Source: Chrysomallon squamiferum (Eukaryota; Mollusca; Gastropoda; Neomphalida; Peltospiridae). From it: a stretch of 64,000 bases of DNA. Shown piece by piece: positions 53,766 to 62,110 of this stretch. A program made the position numbers and the translations under genes. Under the pieces are notes generated by a model. That model was not told the origin of the DNA and made no database searches. It saw only the letters and a list, made by a program, of their open reading frames with translations. Numbering within the stretch: position 1 is the stretch's first letter; the number at the start of each line of letters is the position of its first letter. Location: contig CM022670.1 in the NCBI GenBank assembly GCA_012295275.1, positions 30,400,438-30,464,437 on the forward strand, in the 5' to 3' direction.

Positions 53766-55900
53766 TTAAATTTTACTACTTCTACTACTACTATTATTAA
53801 TACTAGTACAAGTGGTATGGACCATCAGTTAAACATTCACAATGTTTGGCTGACTGCATAAATGACATCCTTATGCAATCAAGGTATCTCAAAAAAACAA
53901 AAACAAAAAAGATTAAAATGTTCTGCTTCTTCATAGTCATCAGTTATGATAATAAAAATACAAAACCAAAAAAAAGGGTGAAAAAAAAATAATGTTAATA
54001 TTAATAACCAACAACAACAAATACAATAATAATAATAATCTTACTGTGCACTTGTTGGGCTTCTCTCCAGAATGAACCCTCATGTGAATGAGGAGTTTGT
54101 AGCGTGCGTTGAATGGACGGTATCGGCGCTGACACCCAGCCCAGAAACATGTAAAATCCTCACCCTTCCTTTGGTCTATGTGGACTTTTTCTATATGACG
54201 AACAAGCTCTTCTTGCTCCTTGAACAAACTGTTACAGTCAATCCAACGACATATATGATGCTTCTCACCACTCTCATCATTTTCAAAGTCTTCAGAATTG
54301 TTTGTTTGATTATGTGATGTTGGAATATTTGAAAAGACAGGCTGTTTGCTGCTGCTGATGTTGATGATGATGTTGATTTTGCGTCTGAGTGTTAGTAATG
54401 TGCTGTTGCTGCTGTTGCTGCTGTTGCTCTATGGCCTGATCATATGGAGGAGGTGCTTTGTATGGAATCCTACTTCCTATGCTTGTTCCAAAAGCACTGC
54501 TCATGTCAGAATTCATGTTAACATTCATGTTACTGTTCATGCTGCCATTAATGTTTGTTTCCATGCTACCATTTATACCATTGTTCATGTAATTGGGAAG
54601 TGATGGCTGTTGCATTGTAGGGTTATTCGCCATGTGAGACTGAGACATATTCATCAGGTAATTCTGTTCTATGTAAGGGATTTCATTTTGAGGGGCCACA
54701 TACTGATTTGTCATCAGATCAGCAAAGCCATTGCTCTCTGCTGGACCCATGTGAAAATAATCAGAGTTCTCCTGTTTGATTCCCATGGCCATGCTCTGTG
54801 GAGTGAAGCTAGCAAGTCGGCTGCCGCCTGATCCATTGGCAGAATAAGGACTGTTGCGGGCTGACAAATGACAAAAAGACCCTGGCATCATACCAGGCTG
54901 AGGAGAAACACTTGTTGATGACCCTCGAGAATTATTAAGGTAACCAACAAGAGAGGTTGGTGAGATCCGAATTATCTGATTCAGATCCAGACCTTCAGAA
55001 ATGGATGGTGAAATAGAAAGAGCTCGCTTCGAAGCTCCTCTTCCATGCATATTGGCTGAATTGTGTGGGCTTGTGTAAAATGAGGTGTAGGGTGACATGT
55101 TGGCTACCTGGTACGGAGACAGATTGGAGCTGTCTGGATAGTGAGATGTTGCACTTCCTGAGGGTATGTAGCTCTGTTCAGCCATTTCACTGTCCTCACT
55201 GCCACCATTTGTCACTGAATTAGTGCCTGTTGGAGTGACATTGGGCAGTGGTTTGTAATGCATCCAATCCTGCTGTTTTGGAAGTGGCTCCAAGAAAACA
55301 TGTTTATCTGAACTGGTACTGAATCCACCAGGAGTGCCTATCATGTTACGCTCATTTGACAGGATGGATAATGTTGGTGTATGAAGACTGTGGCGAGGAC
55401 TATTAGATGAACGGATGCTGGAAACTTCACTAGGAGTGGGTGTGTGTGTTTGTAGTCGATTTGGAAGGTGAAGATGAGAGTTGCTATTTTGAAGCTTTGA
55501 TACCTGTGGATGCCGTAAATTTTGGCCAAAGATTCGACTGGTTCCAATGCCAATACATTGTGGCCCATAACCTCCATTCTGCACTCCAGGCTCTGAAAAT
55601 AAAAATAAGTTGATAATCTTAAAATCTGTAGGAAAACACCCCGCATCATAACTGTGAAATAGCTTTTTAAATATATGTAATTCAAAAATAATTCAGAATT
55701 ATGCTTCAGTAAGAATATGAAAATAAAAATATTTCATAATAACTATTGATAAAATAGCCATTTTTCAGTTAATTTTCCCTAATTTATGACATAATTCATG
55801 CTGGAATATAAAAGAAATAATGATTTATTCCTGATTATATTTTATTGGTTAATGTTCATATATTCTGCTACTACCACTACTACTAATAATATATTTGTGT

Positions 55901-55934
<34 letters not shown>

Positions 55935-58900
55935 TGCTTATTATTTTTTTCTTGAATTAGTTTTCAAAACCTTAGAATTAAACAACATTTTCCTCTGGCA
56001 AAGCCATGTTCACTGTTTATCAGCTCAGCAGGAGAGACTATGAAAAGCTTTTTCCACTTAAATGACCATTATCATAGTGACAGTCAAAACAGAAGTTTGA
56101 ATTTACCTTCATTTGTAACGCATCTGGCTTAGTGTTAAGTCCAAGAAGGAAACACTGATAAGAATTTTTCTTTAAATGAAAGTTAAATGACATGTTTTCA
56201 TTTTGAAGTGAACACAGAAGGATTAGTTTACATAAATAGTGGTTGTTTTATTGTGTGTGCATACTATGTGAAGTACCACCAATACACTTGAAACAACTGA
56301 ATGACTGATTTTCATATATATACTTCATTATGTATCTGCAACACACATACATACATACATACATACATACATACATAAATACATATATACATACAAATAT
56401 AAATATACAAAATACATACACAAGAGAATGAATACATGCATACATTCATACATACATACATACACAAACATATACATAAACATATACTTACACACATACA
56501 GATATGAACATTATACACTTATATGCAAACAAGCATAAAAACCACATACCAAGCTGCAAACCAAATAAAAAAACAAACAAAAAAACACCTGAAAACTAAA
56601 CTGACATAAAAATACTTTGTTGTGCATAAGAACCAAAAGAGAATCACTGAAGCATTTCGTGTGTCTATACAGGTCTTGGCTTTATAAACTAGTAATCATT
56701 CACACTGTACTGATAGTTGTAATAAATGGAGAGGTTTAAAAATTAAGCTTTACATTTACCCAGCATGTAGAAAATATGATTTTTGTTAATGTGTGATATT
56801 TCAACATAAGACTACCGTTTCTTTACATGTTCTGGCAAGACCATGCTGTGTAGTGTATGTTATTAAATAAATAAATAAATAAATATTCTGTTGGTAAATA
56901 AAAAATATAAAAAATTTCATAAGTAAATAAATAAATAAATAAATAAATGTTCTAAATAAATAAATAAATGTTCTAAGGAAATAAATAAACAAATATTCTT
57001 TTAATGACAATAAATGAATCAGTAATAAATAAATAAATAAATAAATAATCATTTCTGAACAAGTGATTGCAAAATAGCTTTGAGGATTATTTTTCAGAAT
57101 ATATTTATTTATTTATTTATTTATTATTTACTGTATTTATTTACTGTTTTTTGTTGCTTGTTTATATTTTTATAAACTGATATAATGAAACTGAAGAAAA
57201 TAGCTCAAATTTAGCTCTAAAGAATAAGTTACTGATTTTCGTTATTTGTTCTTATCAAAGGTTAGTGCCAGTGATAGTAAAAGAATACACAATTCTTAAG
57301 GTTATTTTTAAACATTTAATTAAAATATCAAATATATGTTTTTCTACCTATAGAAACAGCTGTTCTTATACTAGCTGAAAAAATGATTATTTATCTAAAC
57401 AGGTGTGTAAGTAGGTAGTAACAAGATCAATAAAATACTGTAGGAATTTTTAGTGACCAAACTTTTTCTACAAATAGATTTATATGAATAAACAGTAGAA
57501 AACAAATGTTCCTATAGTATTAATGTGCATATAAATAAATGCACACTTACATCCATGATGCTGATGTTTTCTTCAGCAGTGAAACACAGAGCACATACTT
57601 GCATGCAAAAAGAGATATAAACATATATACTAACACAGGTAAATACATATTACATTGATATATACTTCCATCCATCCTACCTATAAACATAAATATAAAC
57701 ATATACAATACACACACATACATAAAACTGTCTTCTTATTTCTCTCTCTCATACACATACACACATAAATATCCATACAAATATAAAGTGTCTCCCAAAA
57801 GTAACTGATCTGCAAATTTAAATAAAATTAGATATTAAACATAACAAATTTAATTATTTTATGTCATTTTATGTTATCTTTTGTACTATTCATTTACTTC
57901 TGTCAGTAGTAGTCTTTGGAATGATTTTTGTTACCTGATTGTAGTGTTCTTCGTGATCTAGACTTCTGTTTTAGCATGTGCTACTGGACTCTCCATTGTT
58001 TGACTTGAAATGGTACCCTCACTCTTAAAAATGCAGCGAAGAACTTTAGATTTAAACGAATGTATCTTCATTATTAAGAATTACTATGCAATGACTAGCT
58101 ACAAGCATGTTGAAGAAAGATGGGAAGTAAACTTTAGAACACCTGTACTGAGTAAATCGACAATGTTCAATCTTGTATCCAAATTTGAAGTAACTGGAAG
58201 TATGTCAAATGTTCCTAAAAAAGTATTTCGCAGTGTTGTCAAAAGGTGTCATGATTGTATTGAAGTTCAAGGTAGACATTTTGAACATTTGTAAATACTA
58301 AATATACAGATTACATTTGTTGTTTTTAATATCTAATTTTATTTGTTTGCAGTTCGGTAACTTTTGGGACACCCTGTATATGCACCTACAAATTAATATA
58401 TCCACATCATTATACATACAAACACATCATCTATAACTTTTCACCAACTGTGCCACTACAAAGGTGCACATATCTCCAACAATCATATGCACATTTAGAC
58501 ACTATGATTTGTATCAAATATCAATAAAGATTCACTAAAAGCAGTATCTTCCGAAAATCACTTTCTAACTTTGTAAACAAAATATTATTACTATTTTTTT
58601 CTTTTTTAACTCTTTATTGGATAAACATGGATTGACTACATGATTCACTGTCAGTCTTATAATTTATTTACCAAACAGCATGACATCAAACAAACAAAAA
58701 ATATAAATAACCAACAAACTAACTAACTAACTAAATAACTAAATAACTAAATAAATAAATAAATAATGACTAATTGTACATATTGAGCACTATAAGCCAA
58801 TTATATGTAAGGGAAAAAGAAAAAAGAATCTTAAGAATAAAAAGAATAAAAAACATAAGGTATCTTGTGAATTGACCCATATTACCTACAAGGGATCAAA

Positions 58901-61387
58901 TACCAAAAATGAGGCGTTTTCCACTCAGTGCCTAACACTACAATAATGTCCATACATTAGACATGACACGACCTGCTTGTCAGTTACAACAAACCGTGCA
59001 GTGACTACAACACATAGAATACTCTGGTACAAATATGTACCACTGAAAACCAGATCAGTTTTAACAACCCTATCTGTTTACTGTGTATTACAGAGATATA
59101 CACAATAATAGGTGAGACAATTTTAGAAGCCAGTTGTGCTAAAACGTTCATTCAGTTCAAGTGGGTTATGGTTTTTTAATGAATTTATTACATTGTGAAA
59201 ATAAACAATAATATATTTTAGTAGGGATAAATATTAATTAATTAAAAAAATGAAATAAAATACTAAGAACAAAAACAATATTTTAATATATATAAACAAT
59301 ATGCTAATAAATTATAAACAAATACATTTTAAATAAAATAAAAAGCCAAGAACAATTATACAGTAAAAAAATAAAAAATATAAATATAAATAACATTATG
59401 CTTGAATACTTATTTACAGTACACACCCAACAAAACATTTTCTTTTTAAAAACTTTATTATTTAAAATTAAAAATATATTGTCATATGTCATAATTTTAT
59501 AAATACCAAGTTCTTTTTAATACATTTTTAATGATGCCATCGCCTTTATATATATATATATGTAATTATTATGCTATATATTTTTACAAATAATCCTTTC
59601 ATTCTCTGGTGTTTTAATTTTATGAACCCAATTCTTTTAAATGATTTCACAGTTTTTAAATAAATATTTTGTGTATTGCCTAGTTTTGCCAAAGATTGTT
59701 TTAGTTTTAATAACATTGTAGTCTTTTACATAATGTCAGCTTTTATCATTCTTTTTATGGTTTCACAAAAAATAATATAAAAGAACCAAATGTTTATAAA
59801 AACTAAAATATTCTAGAATATTTTAGTTTTTATAAACATTTGATTCTTTAACTTATTATATTACTATATTATTATTTGTCACAGTTTTGATCAAATTTTA
59901 AAATGACTCACATACATAAATCTTCTATTCTTTCAAATGATATCATAAATATATAAATAAATTTTTATCAGGCTACATACTCTGGGAAAATTAGTAGCAA
60001 GAAGGGAAACTACCCAACTAAGAATGTCAAGTCATAGTACTATACTGAAAATAGCTGGCTATTACAGTTTAAAAATGCTGATTTCTGCATTGAAGATGGC
60101 AGAAAAATAATAAAAATAAATAAAGAACATTTCTACTATCTTAAATTAAAACTTTGCTTATTGGTTATAAATAATTTTATAACAGTATTGACCCCCCGCA
60201 CCCAGTAGTTCAGTTAGAGCTGCTCTGGTTTATTACTAAAACTTATCCATAACAACAAAAATGGAAAATATAACCAAAACATTTAAAACAGATTTTTTGT
60301 TTGCATTTCTGTTTAAAATTGCACTTCAAATATTTATTTTTTTAAAAACCCAAAACAGAATCTCCACCTAATAAAAATCATAAATATTTTTTTTCAAAAA
60401 TTATGTTTTAATCTTCATAGACAATTTCAGCTTTTTCTAAATCAAATCTTATGAAACAAATACAGTTTAAATTATAAATTATATTTATCATGTTAATGTT
60501 GGCTCATTATTATTATTATTATTTTACAATTAAAAATTGGAAACACCAAAAACAAAAAAAAACACCCTTAATACTTAAAACATACACAATTTTTCCTAGA
60601 ACGAATTTCAGCCAATAAATATTTATATGAAAATAATTTAATAAGATCTCAAGATCTTTAATCTTTTAGAGCCTTCACTTAAACAAAAAATTGTTTTTAA
60701 TTAATTTACTCCCTTTTAGTGGAAAGATATTACTGGCTTAAATAATAAAAAAAAAATGTATAATGATCTTAGTTTTGAAGAGTTTAGCATTTTGTCAATG
60801 AGACATTTAAATGGGTAAAATATATATATAAAAAACAGTTGACAAAGAAAAATAATGATGACCATTGAATATTTATGGTGATTAATAAAGCAATAAGAGA
60901 GAGGTGTGTGTGTGTGTGTGTGTGTATTTGTGTGTGTGTGTATTTGTGTGTGCGTGTGTGTGTGCGCGTGTGTGTGTGCATGTGTATGTGTGCATGTGTG
61001 TGTGTGTGTGTGTGTGTGAAGCTAAAATTATGCATAACCTACTGGGCATGTATGATTTAATTACTAATGCACAGATGAATTTATGCTTGCATATGCATCT
61101 ATGTACATGTGTTTTGTATGTATAAATGCATGTATATATGTACGTATGCATGATATCTAGTTTTAAGAGCATTTTTTTCAGATAAAATGCCACAGTTTCA
61201 TGGTGTGAGATAACTACTAGTTTTGTTTATGAACTTATTTCTACATAGTCATGTTGTTTGTATTATAACCAGGTCTCCAGACATGGTTGATACACATTTT
61301 ATTTTTATTGAATTCAAATATTTAATGTTGAAACAAGAGTTTTTATCCTTGGATTTTGAGTAAGTATGTATCTTTGTGTGTGTGTCT

Positions 61388-61423
<36 letters not shown>

Positions 61424-61621
61424 ATGTATCCCTCTATCTTCTAAAAGCAAATACATTTGCGTCATAAGTATTTAATGAATTTTCAAGCCAGTTAATTCTT
61501 AGATATTAGCACAAAGATTGGAAAAGCCATGCTGTTCTAGGCTAAAGGTAAATATATCATATTTATTTAAGGATTTATTTCACAGATACTTAATTATAAT
61601 TGAACACATCACACACACAGA

Positions 61622-61677
<56 letters not shown>

Positions 61678-62106
61678 AAGATATTATCAAAAACCAGCCA
61701 AACAAAAAACAAAAAAAGCTCACATCCTTTACTTACCATGTTTAGGAGGCAGATTATTAACCAAGCCATGTGTAATTCCTGTAAGTGGTTGTCGATTTTG
61801 AGCAATGTTTGTGCGTTGCGTATTGAATGTAGCCTTGTGTTCATAACCTGGGCCATTCCTACGCAGGGCAGGACTTCCTCCACTGATGAGGGATGTGTTT
61901 GGTGATATGGATGGTAGTGTCACCCCCTTCACTTTATCCACACTGTGTGTGCCAGAATTCTGTTGAGTGACAGCAGTGTTTCCTGTTGCCAAGGGTACAG
62001 GTGTTTCAGCCTGAATTCGTAGAGTTGGAATATCCATGTGACTGCCATTATTTTGCTGCGGCACATTTTGGCTAGTTTGATTACGACTAGAATTCTGTCC
62101 ATTCAT
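31517..62106 (-). CDS. GLIS3: GLIS3-type zinc-finger transcription factor
   Basis: Nine exons: 62110-61737, 55592-54045, 51808-51647, 47589-47479, 41393-41258, 36930-36783, 36161-36007, 35100-34912 and 31674-31517, all GT-AG, with phases that agree throughout. From the ATG at 62106 they give 991 codons if one surplus base at 54345-54347 is ignored. GLIS3 is a nuclear regulator, linked in vertebrates to pancreatic beta cells, kidney and primary cilia. Five C2H2 fingers span about residues 568-722: CRWIDC, CFWAGC, CTFEGC, CQHNGC and CQYPSC. The linker [14 protein letters not shown] and the sequence after finger 5 ([15 protein letters not shown]) match GLIS1/3, not GLI1-3. The C-terminus [13 protein letters not shown] also fits GLIS3. 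Upstream lie a GLI-like conserved block and a Gln/His tract. More 5' exons may lie beyond 64 kb. Confidence 0.93.
31675..34690. other. GLIS3 last intron, AT-rich
   Basis: No exon seen. It holds an inverted repeat at 32281-32390, (CA)n at 33762-33785 and a two-copy repeat of about 90 bp at 34030-34205 (aaatataaagaaaa-tgattta and tttgactaga blocks). Confidence 0.6.
32281..32390. repeat. AT-rich inverted repeat
   Basis: Arms sharing AAAATATATATGTAT and ATTTTATAGAAAAACA face each other across a spacer of about 40 bases. Confidence 0.75.
34690..34911. repeat. Tandem repeat, three copies, ending at the GLIS3 exon H donor
   Basis: The block g(t)gtaaaacaaa(t/a)gaaatttaa recurs near 34717, 34786 and 34885. 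Copies one and two continue as attat(t/c)atg-tgtata. Copy three runs into tttaattttacctgctgg, where cttac-type sequence is the exon H donor. Confidence 0.8.
34912..35100 (-). CDS. GLIS3: GLIS3 exon H
   Basis: 189 bp, Met/Asn/Gln-rich ([34 protein letters not shown]). Its donor is the end of a three-copy intronic tandem repeat. Confidence 0.85.
35101..36006. other. GLIS3 intron with poly(A) and purine-rich tract
   Basis: Poly-A at 35185-35219 and a purine-rich stretch on the plus strand at 35600-35990 (CU-rich in the transcript). No exon. Confidence 0.6.
36007..36161 (-). CDS. GLIS3: GLIS3 exon G
   Basis: 155 bp encoding [20 protein letters not shown] and a Pro/Met/Gly/Tyr-rich stretch. Donor gtaagt; the acceptor follows a TAA-repeat tract. 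Phases fit exons F and H. Confidence 0.85.
36165..36530. repeat. Degenerate trinucleotide block (AAT, AGT, AAC)
   Basis: TAA, TAG and AAC triplet runs for more than 350 bp immediately 5' (gene sense) of exon G; the acceptor at 36162 sits at its edge. Confidence 0.85.
36783..36930 (-). CDS. GLIS3: GLIS3 exon F
   Basis: 148 bp, phase 1 in and 0-based remainder 2 out, Ser/Asn/Gly-rich ([18 protein letters not shown] ... VEEANES across the junction). Low-complexity transactivation-type sequence; assigned by splice phase and context. Confidence 0.8.
36931..39999. other. GLIS3 intron E-F, 3' half
   Basis: A (TC)n of about 45 units at 37705-37794, an ATAC-rich tract at 39095-39230 and otherwise unstructured AT-rich DNA. 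Confidence 0.6.
40000..40470. repeat. About 105-bp tandem repeat, four to five copies
   Basis: Recurrent order of blocks: tttaattca(a/g)-ttacccata, cagtaattttaaatcaagttgttttaat split over units, and attaagacaaaaggagg. Clear copies start near 40000, 40070, 40180, 40240, 40310 and 40400, degenerate and with gaps. Confidence 0.7.
40600..40790. repeat. Short degenerate tandem repeat (tatgaatttgccac-type)
   Basis: The words cagtatgaattt, cattatgaatt and cattacaaatctg followed by gcaac/gccac recur seven or eight times at 25-32-bp intervals. Confidence 0.65.
41258..41393 (-). CDS. GLIS3: GLIS3 exon E
   Basis: 136 bp, phase 0 in and 1 out, beginning [20 protein letters not shown]. The DxLxECLxxQQLH pattern is what GLIS3 has right after the fingers. 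Donor gtatgt. Confidence 0.9.
41394..45442. other. GLIS3 intron D-E, 3' part
   Basis: Contains ATTT repeats at 41520-41580, CA/poly-A at 41870-41976, a degenerate 120-130-bp tandem repeat at 42340-42800 (caatctttct and tgaatta blocks), GT tracts at 43080-43170 and 44002-44060, ACAC tracts at 44335-44512, and (ATAC)n(TA)n at 45009-45094. (TTA)n at 41160-41211 flanks the other side of exon E. No exon. Confidence 0.6.
45443..46570. mobile_element. 1.13-kb terminal-inverted-repeat DNA element (non-autonomous)
   Basis: Outer ends are inverted copies: TTACCGTATATACTTGTGTA at the left and its reverse complement at the right, 46551-46570. Subterminal repeats of gacttatacat/gtataagtcga occur at 45461, 45508, 46466 and 46527. 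The interior has no open frame of note and is richer in CpG than its surroundings. A clean target duplication could not be fixed. Superfamily not assigned. Confidence 0.8.
46571..47478. other. GLIS3 intron D-E, part next to exon D
   Basis: Plain AT-rich DNA with (AAT)n/(AAAT)n at 46718-46756, a TA run at 46900-46915 and poly-A at 46975-46991. A SINE relic lies at its end. Confidence 0.5.
47375..47455 (-). mobile_element. tRNA-derived SINE relic (A box)
   Basis: On the minus strand TGGCTCAGTGGTTAGAGCA (47453-47435) is a near-exact tRNA D-arm/A-box sequence. No clear B box follows and no acceptor-stem fold was found, so this looks like the remnant of a tRNA-derived SINE and not a tRNA gene. 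Confidence 0.5.
47479..47589 (-). CDS. GLIS3: GLIS3 exon D: zinc finger 5
   Basis: 37 codons, phase 0: [20 protein letters not shown], then [15 protein letters not shown], a basic run likely to be part of the nuclear localisation signal. Confidence 0.97.
47590..51180. other. GLIS3 intron C-D
   Basis: No exon. A stretch at 48680-48840 with less AT bias has a weak A-box-like ctggctagtaagagca on the minus strand and could be another SINE. AGT/GGT triplet and (CA)n tracts lie at 50215-50312. Confidence 0.5.
51181..51525. repeat. Degenerate repeat, three copies, near the GLIS3 exon C donor
   Basis: Copies near 51184, 51280 and 51451 share (t/c)-agtgacagcaa, ggaacataaaggatgtgattta and gccatagact-type blocks in the same order. 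The nearest copy ends about 120 bp from the exon C donor. Confidence 0.65.
51647..51808 (-). CDS. GLIS3: GLIS3 exon C: zinc fingers 3-4
   Basis: 54 codons, phase 0, from [20 protein letters not shown] to KHQRTHLDT. The residues around the two fingers are nearly identical to vertebrate GLIS1/3 and GLI proteins. Confidence 0.97.
51809..54044. other. GLIS3 intron B-C
   Basis: (TA)n at 52050-52085, (TTA)n at 53735-53764 and (AAT)n at 54021-54039 next to the donor. No exon. A B-box-like word (ggtttgataccc, minus strand, near 53305) is isolated. Confidence 0.5.
54045..55592 (-). CDS. GLIS3: GLIS3 exon B: N-terminal region and zinc fingers 1-2
   Basis: 1,548 bp. Open in one frame from 55592 to about 54345 (GLI-like block [10 protein letters not shown] and [11 protein letters not shown], then poly-Q), then open in the next frame to 54045 with [14 protein letters not shown] and finger 2. 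The shift falls in the CAG/CAA tract; removing one base makes the exon exactly 2+515x3 and restores phase with both neighbours. It includes the [12 protein letters not shown]-type linker of GLIS1/3. Confidence 0.9.
54340..54435 (-). repeat. GLIS3: Coding CAG/CAA/CAT tract of GLIS3
   Basis: Encodes a Gln/His-rich segment ([10 protein letters not shown], then HHHQHQQQQ). The reading frame changes at its 3' end, within gctgtttgct on the plus strand. Confidence 0.9.
55593..57785. other. GLIS3 intron A-B, part near exon B
   Basis: (TTA)n at 55910-55934, ATAC tracts at 56345-56490, ATAA tetranucleotides at 56865-57050. No exon. Confidence 0.6.
57786..58376 (+). mobile_element. Internally deleted mariner-like element with remnant transposase ORF
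   Basis: Ends are inverted repeats of more than 50 bp (left aagtgtctcccaaaag, right cttttgggacaccctg, both continuing through AAATAAAATTAGATATTAA) and are flanked by TA, the Tc1/mariner target. Inside, an uninterrupted 94-codon frame at 58010-58294 joins an N-terminal helix-turn-helix region ([32 protein letters not shown]) straight to the transposase tail [16 protein letters not shown]. The catalytic DDE core is absent, so it cannot move by itself. Confidence 0.85.
58377..61736. other. GLIS3 intron A-B, remainder
   Basis: AT-rich. A 70-bp palindrome at 59780-59849, a compound (GT)n at 60903-61018, (GT)n at 61375-61420 and (CA)n at 61624-61676. No exon. Confidence 0.6.
59780..59849. repeat. 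70-bp loop-less palindrome
   Basis: Symmetric about TTCTAGAA (centre 59814/59815). The two 35-base arms match except for one pair (C at 59786 opposite A at 59843). Confidence 0.9.
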
Positions 62107-62110
62107 TCTC
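61737..62110 (-). CDS. GLIS3: GLIS3 exon A (first in window)
   Basis: 374 bp between acceptor [13 protein letters not shown] donor gtaagt. It contains the candidate ATG at 62106 ([10 protein letters not shown]) and Ser/Thr/Asn/Gln-rich, low-structure sequence. Because it has an acceptor, at least one exon lies upstream; if that exon is coding, the true start is outside the window. Confidence 0.8.

Noticed and set aside
54072-54831. Several plus-strand frames opposite the zinc-finger exon
   Set aside because: They are shadows of GLIS3 exon B; the minus strand has the C2H2 pattern and matching splice sites.
31517-62106. Identity as GLI1-3 or cubitus interruptus
   Set aside because: The finger 4-5 linker RTHLDTKPYAC, the sequence after finger 5 and the C-terminal VDRC-type tail fit GLIS1/3. 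GLI proteins have NRTHSNEKPYVC and a much longer C-terminus.
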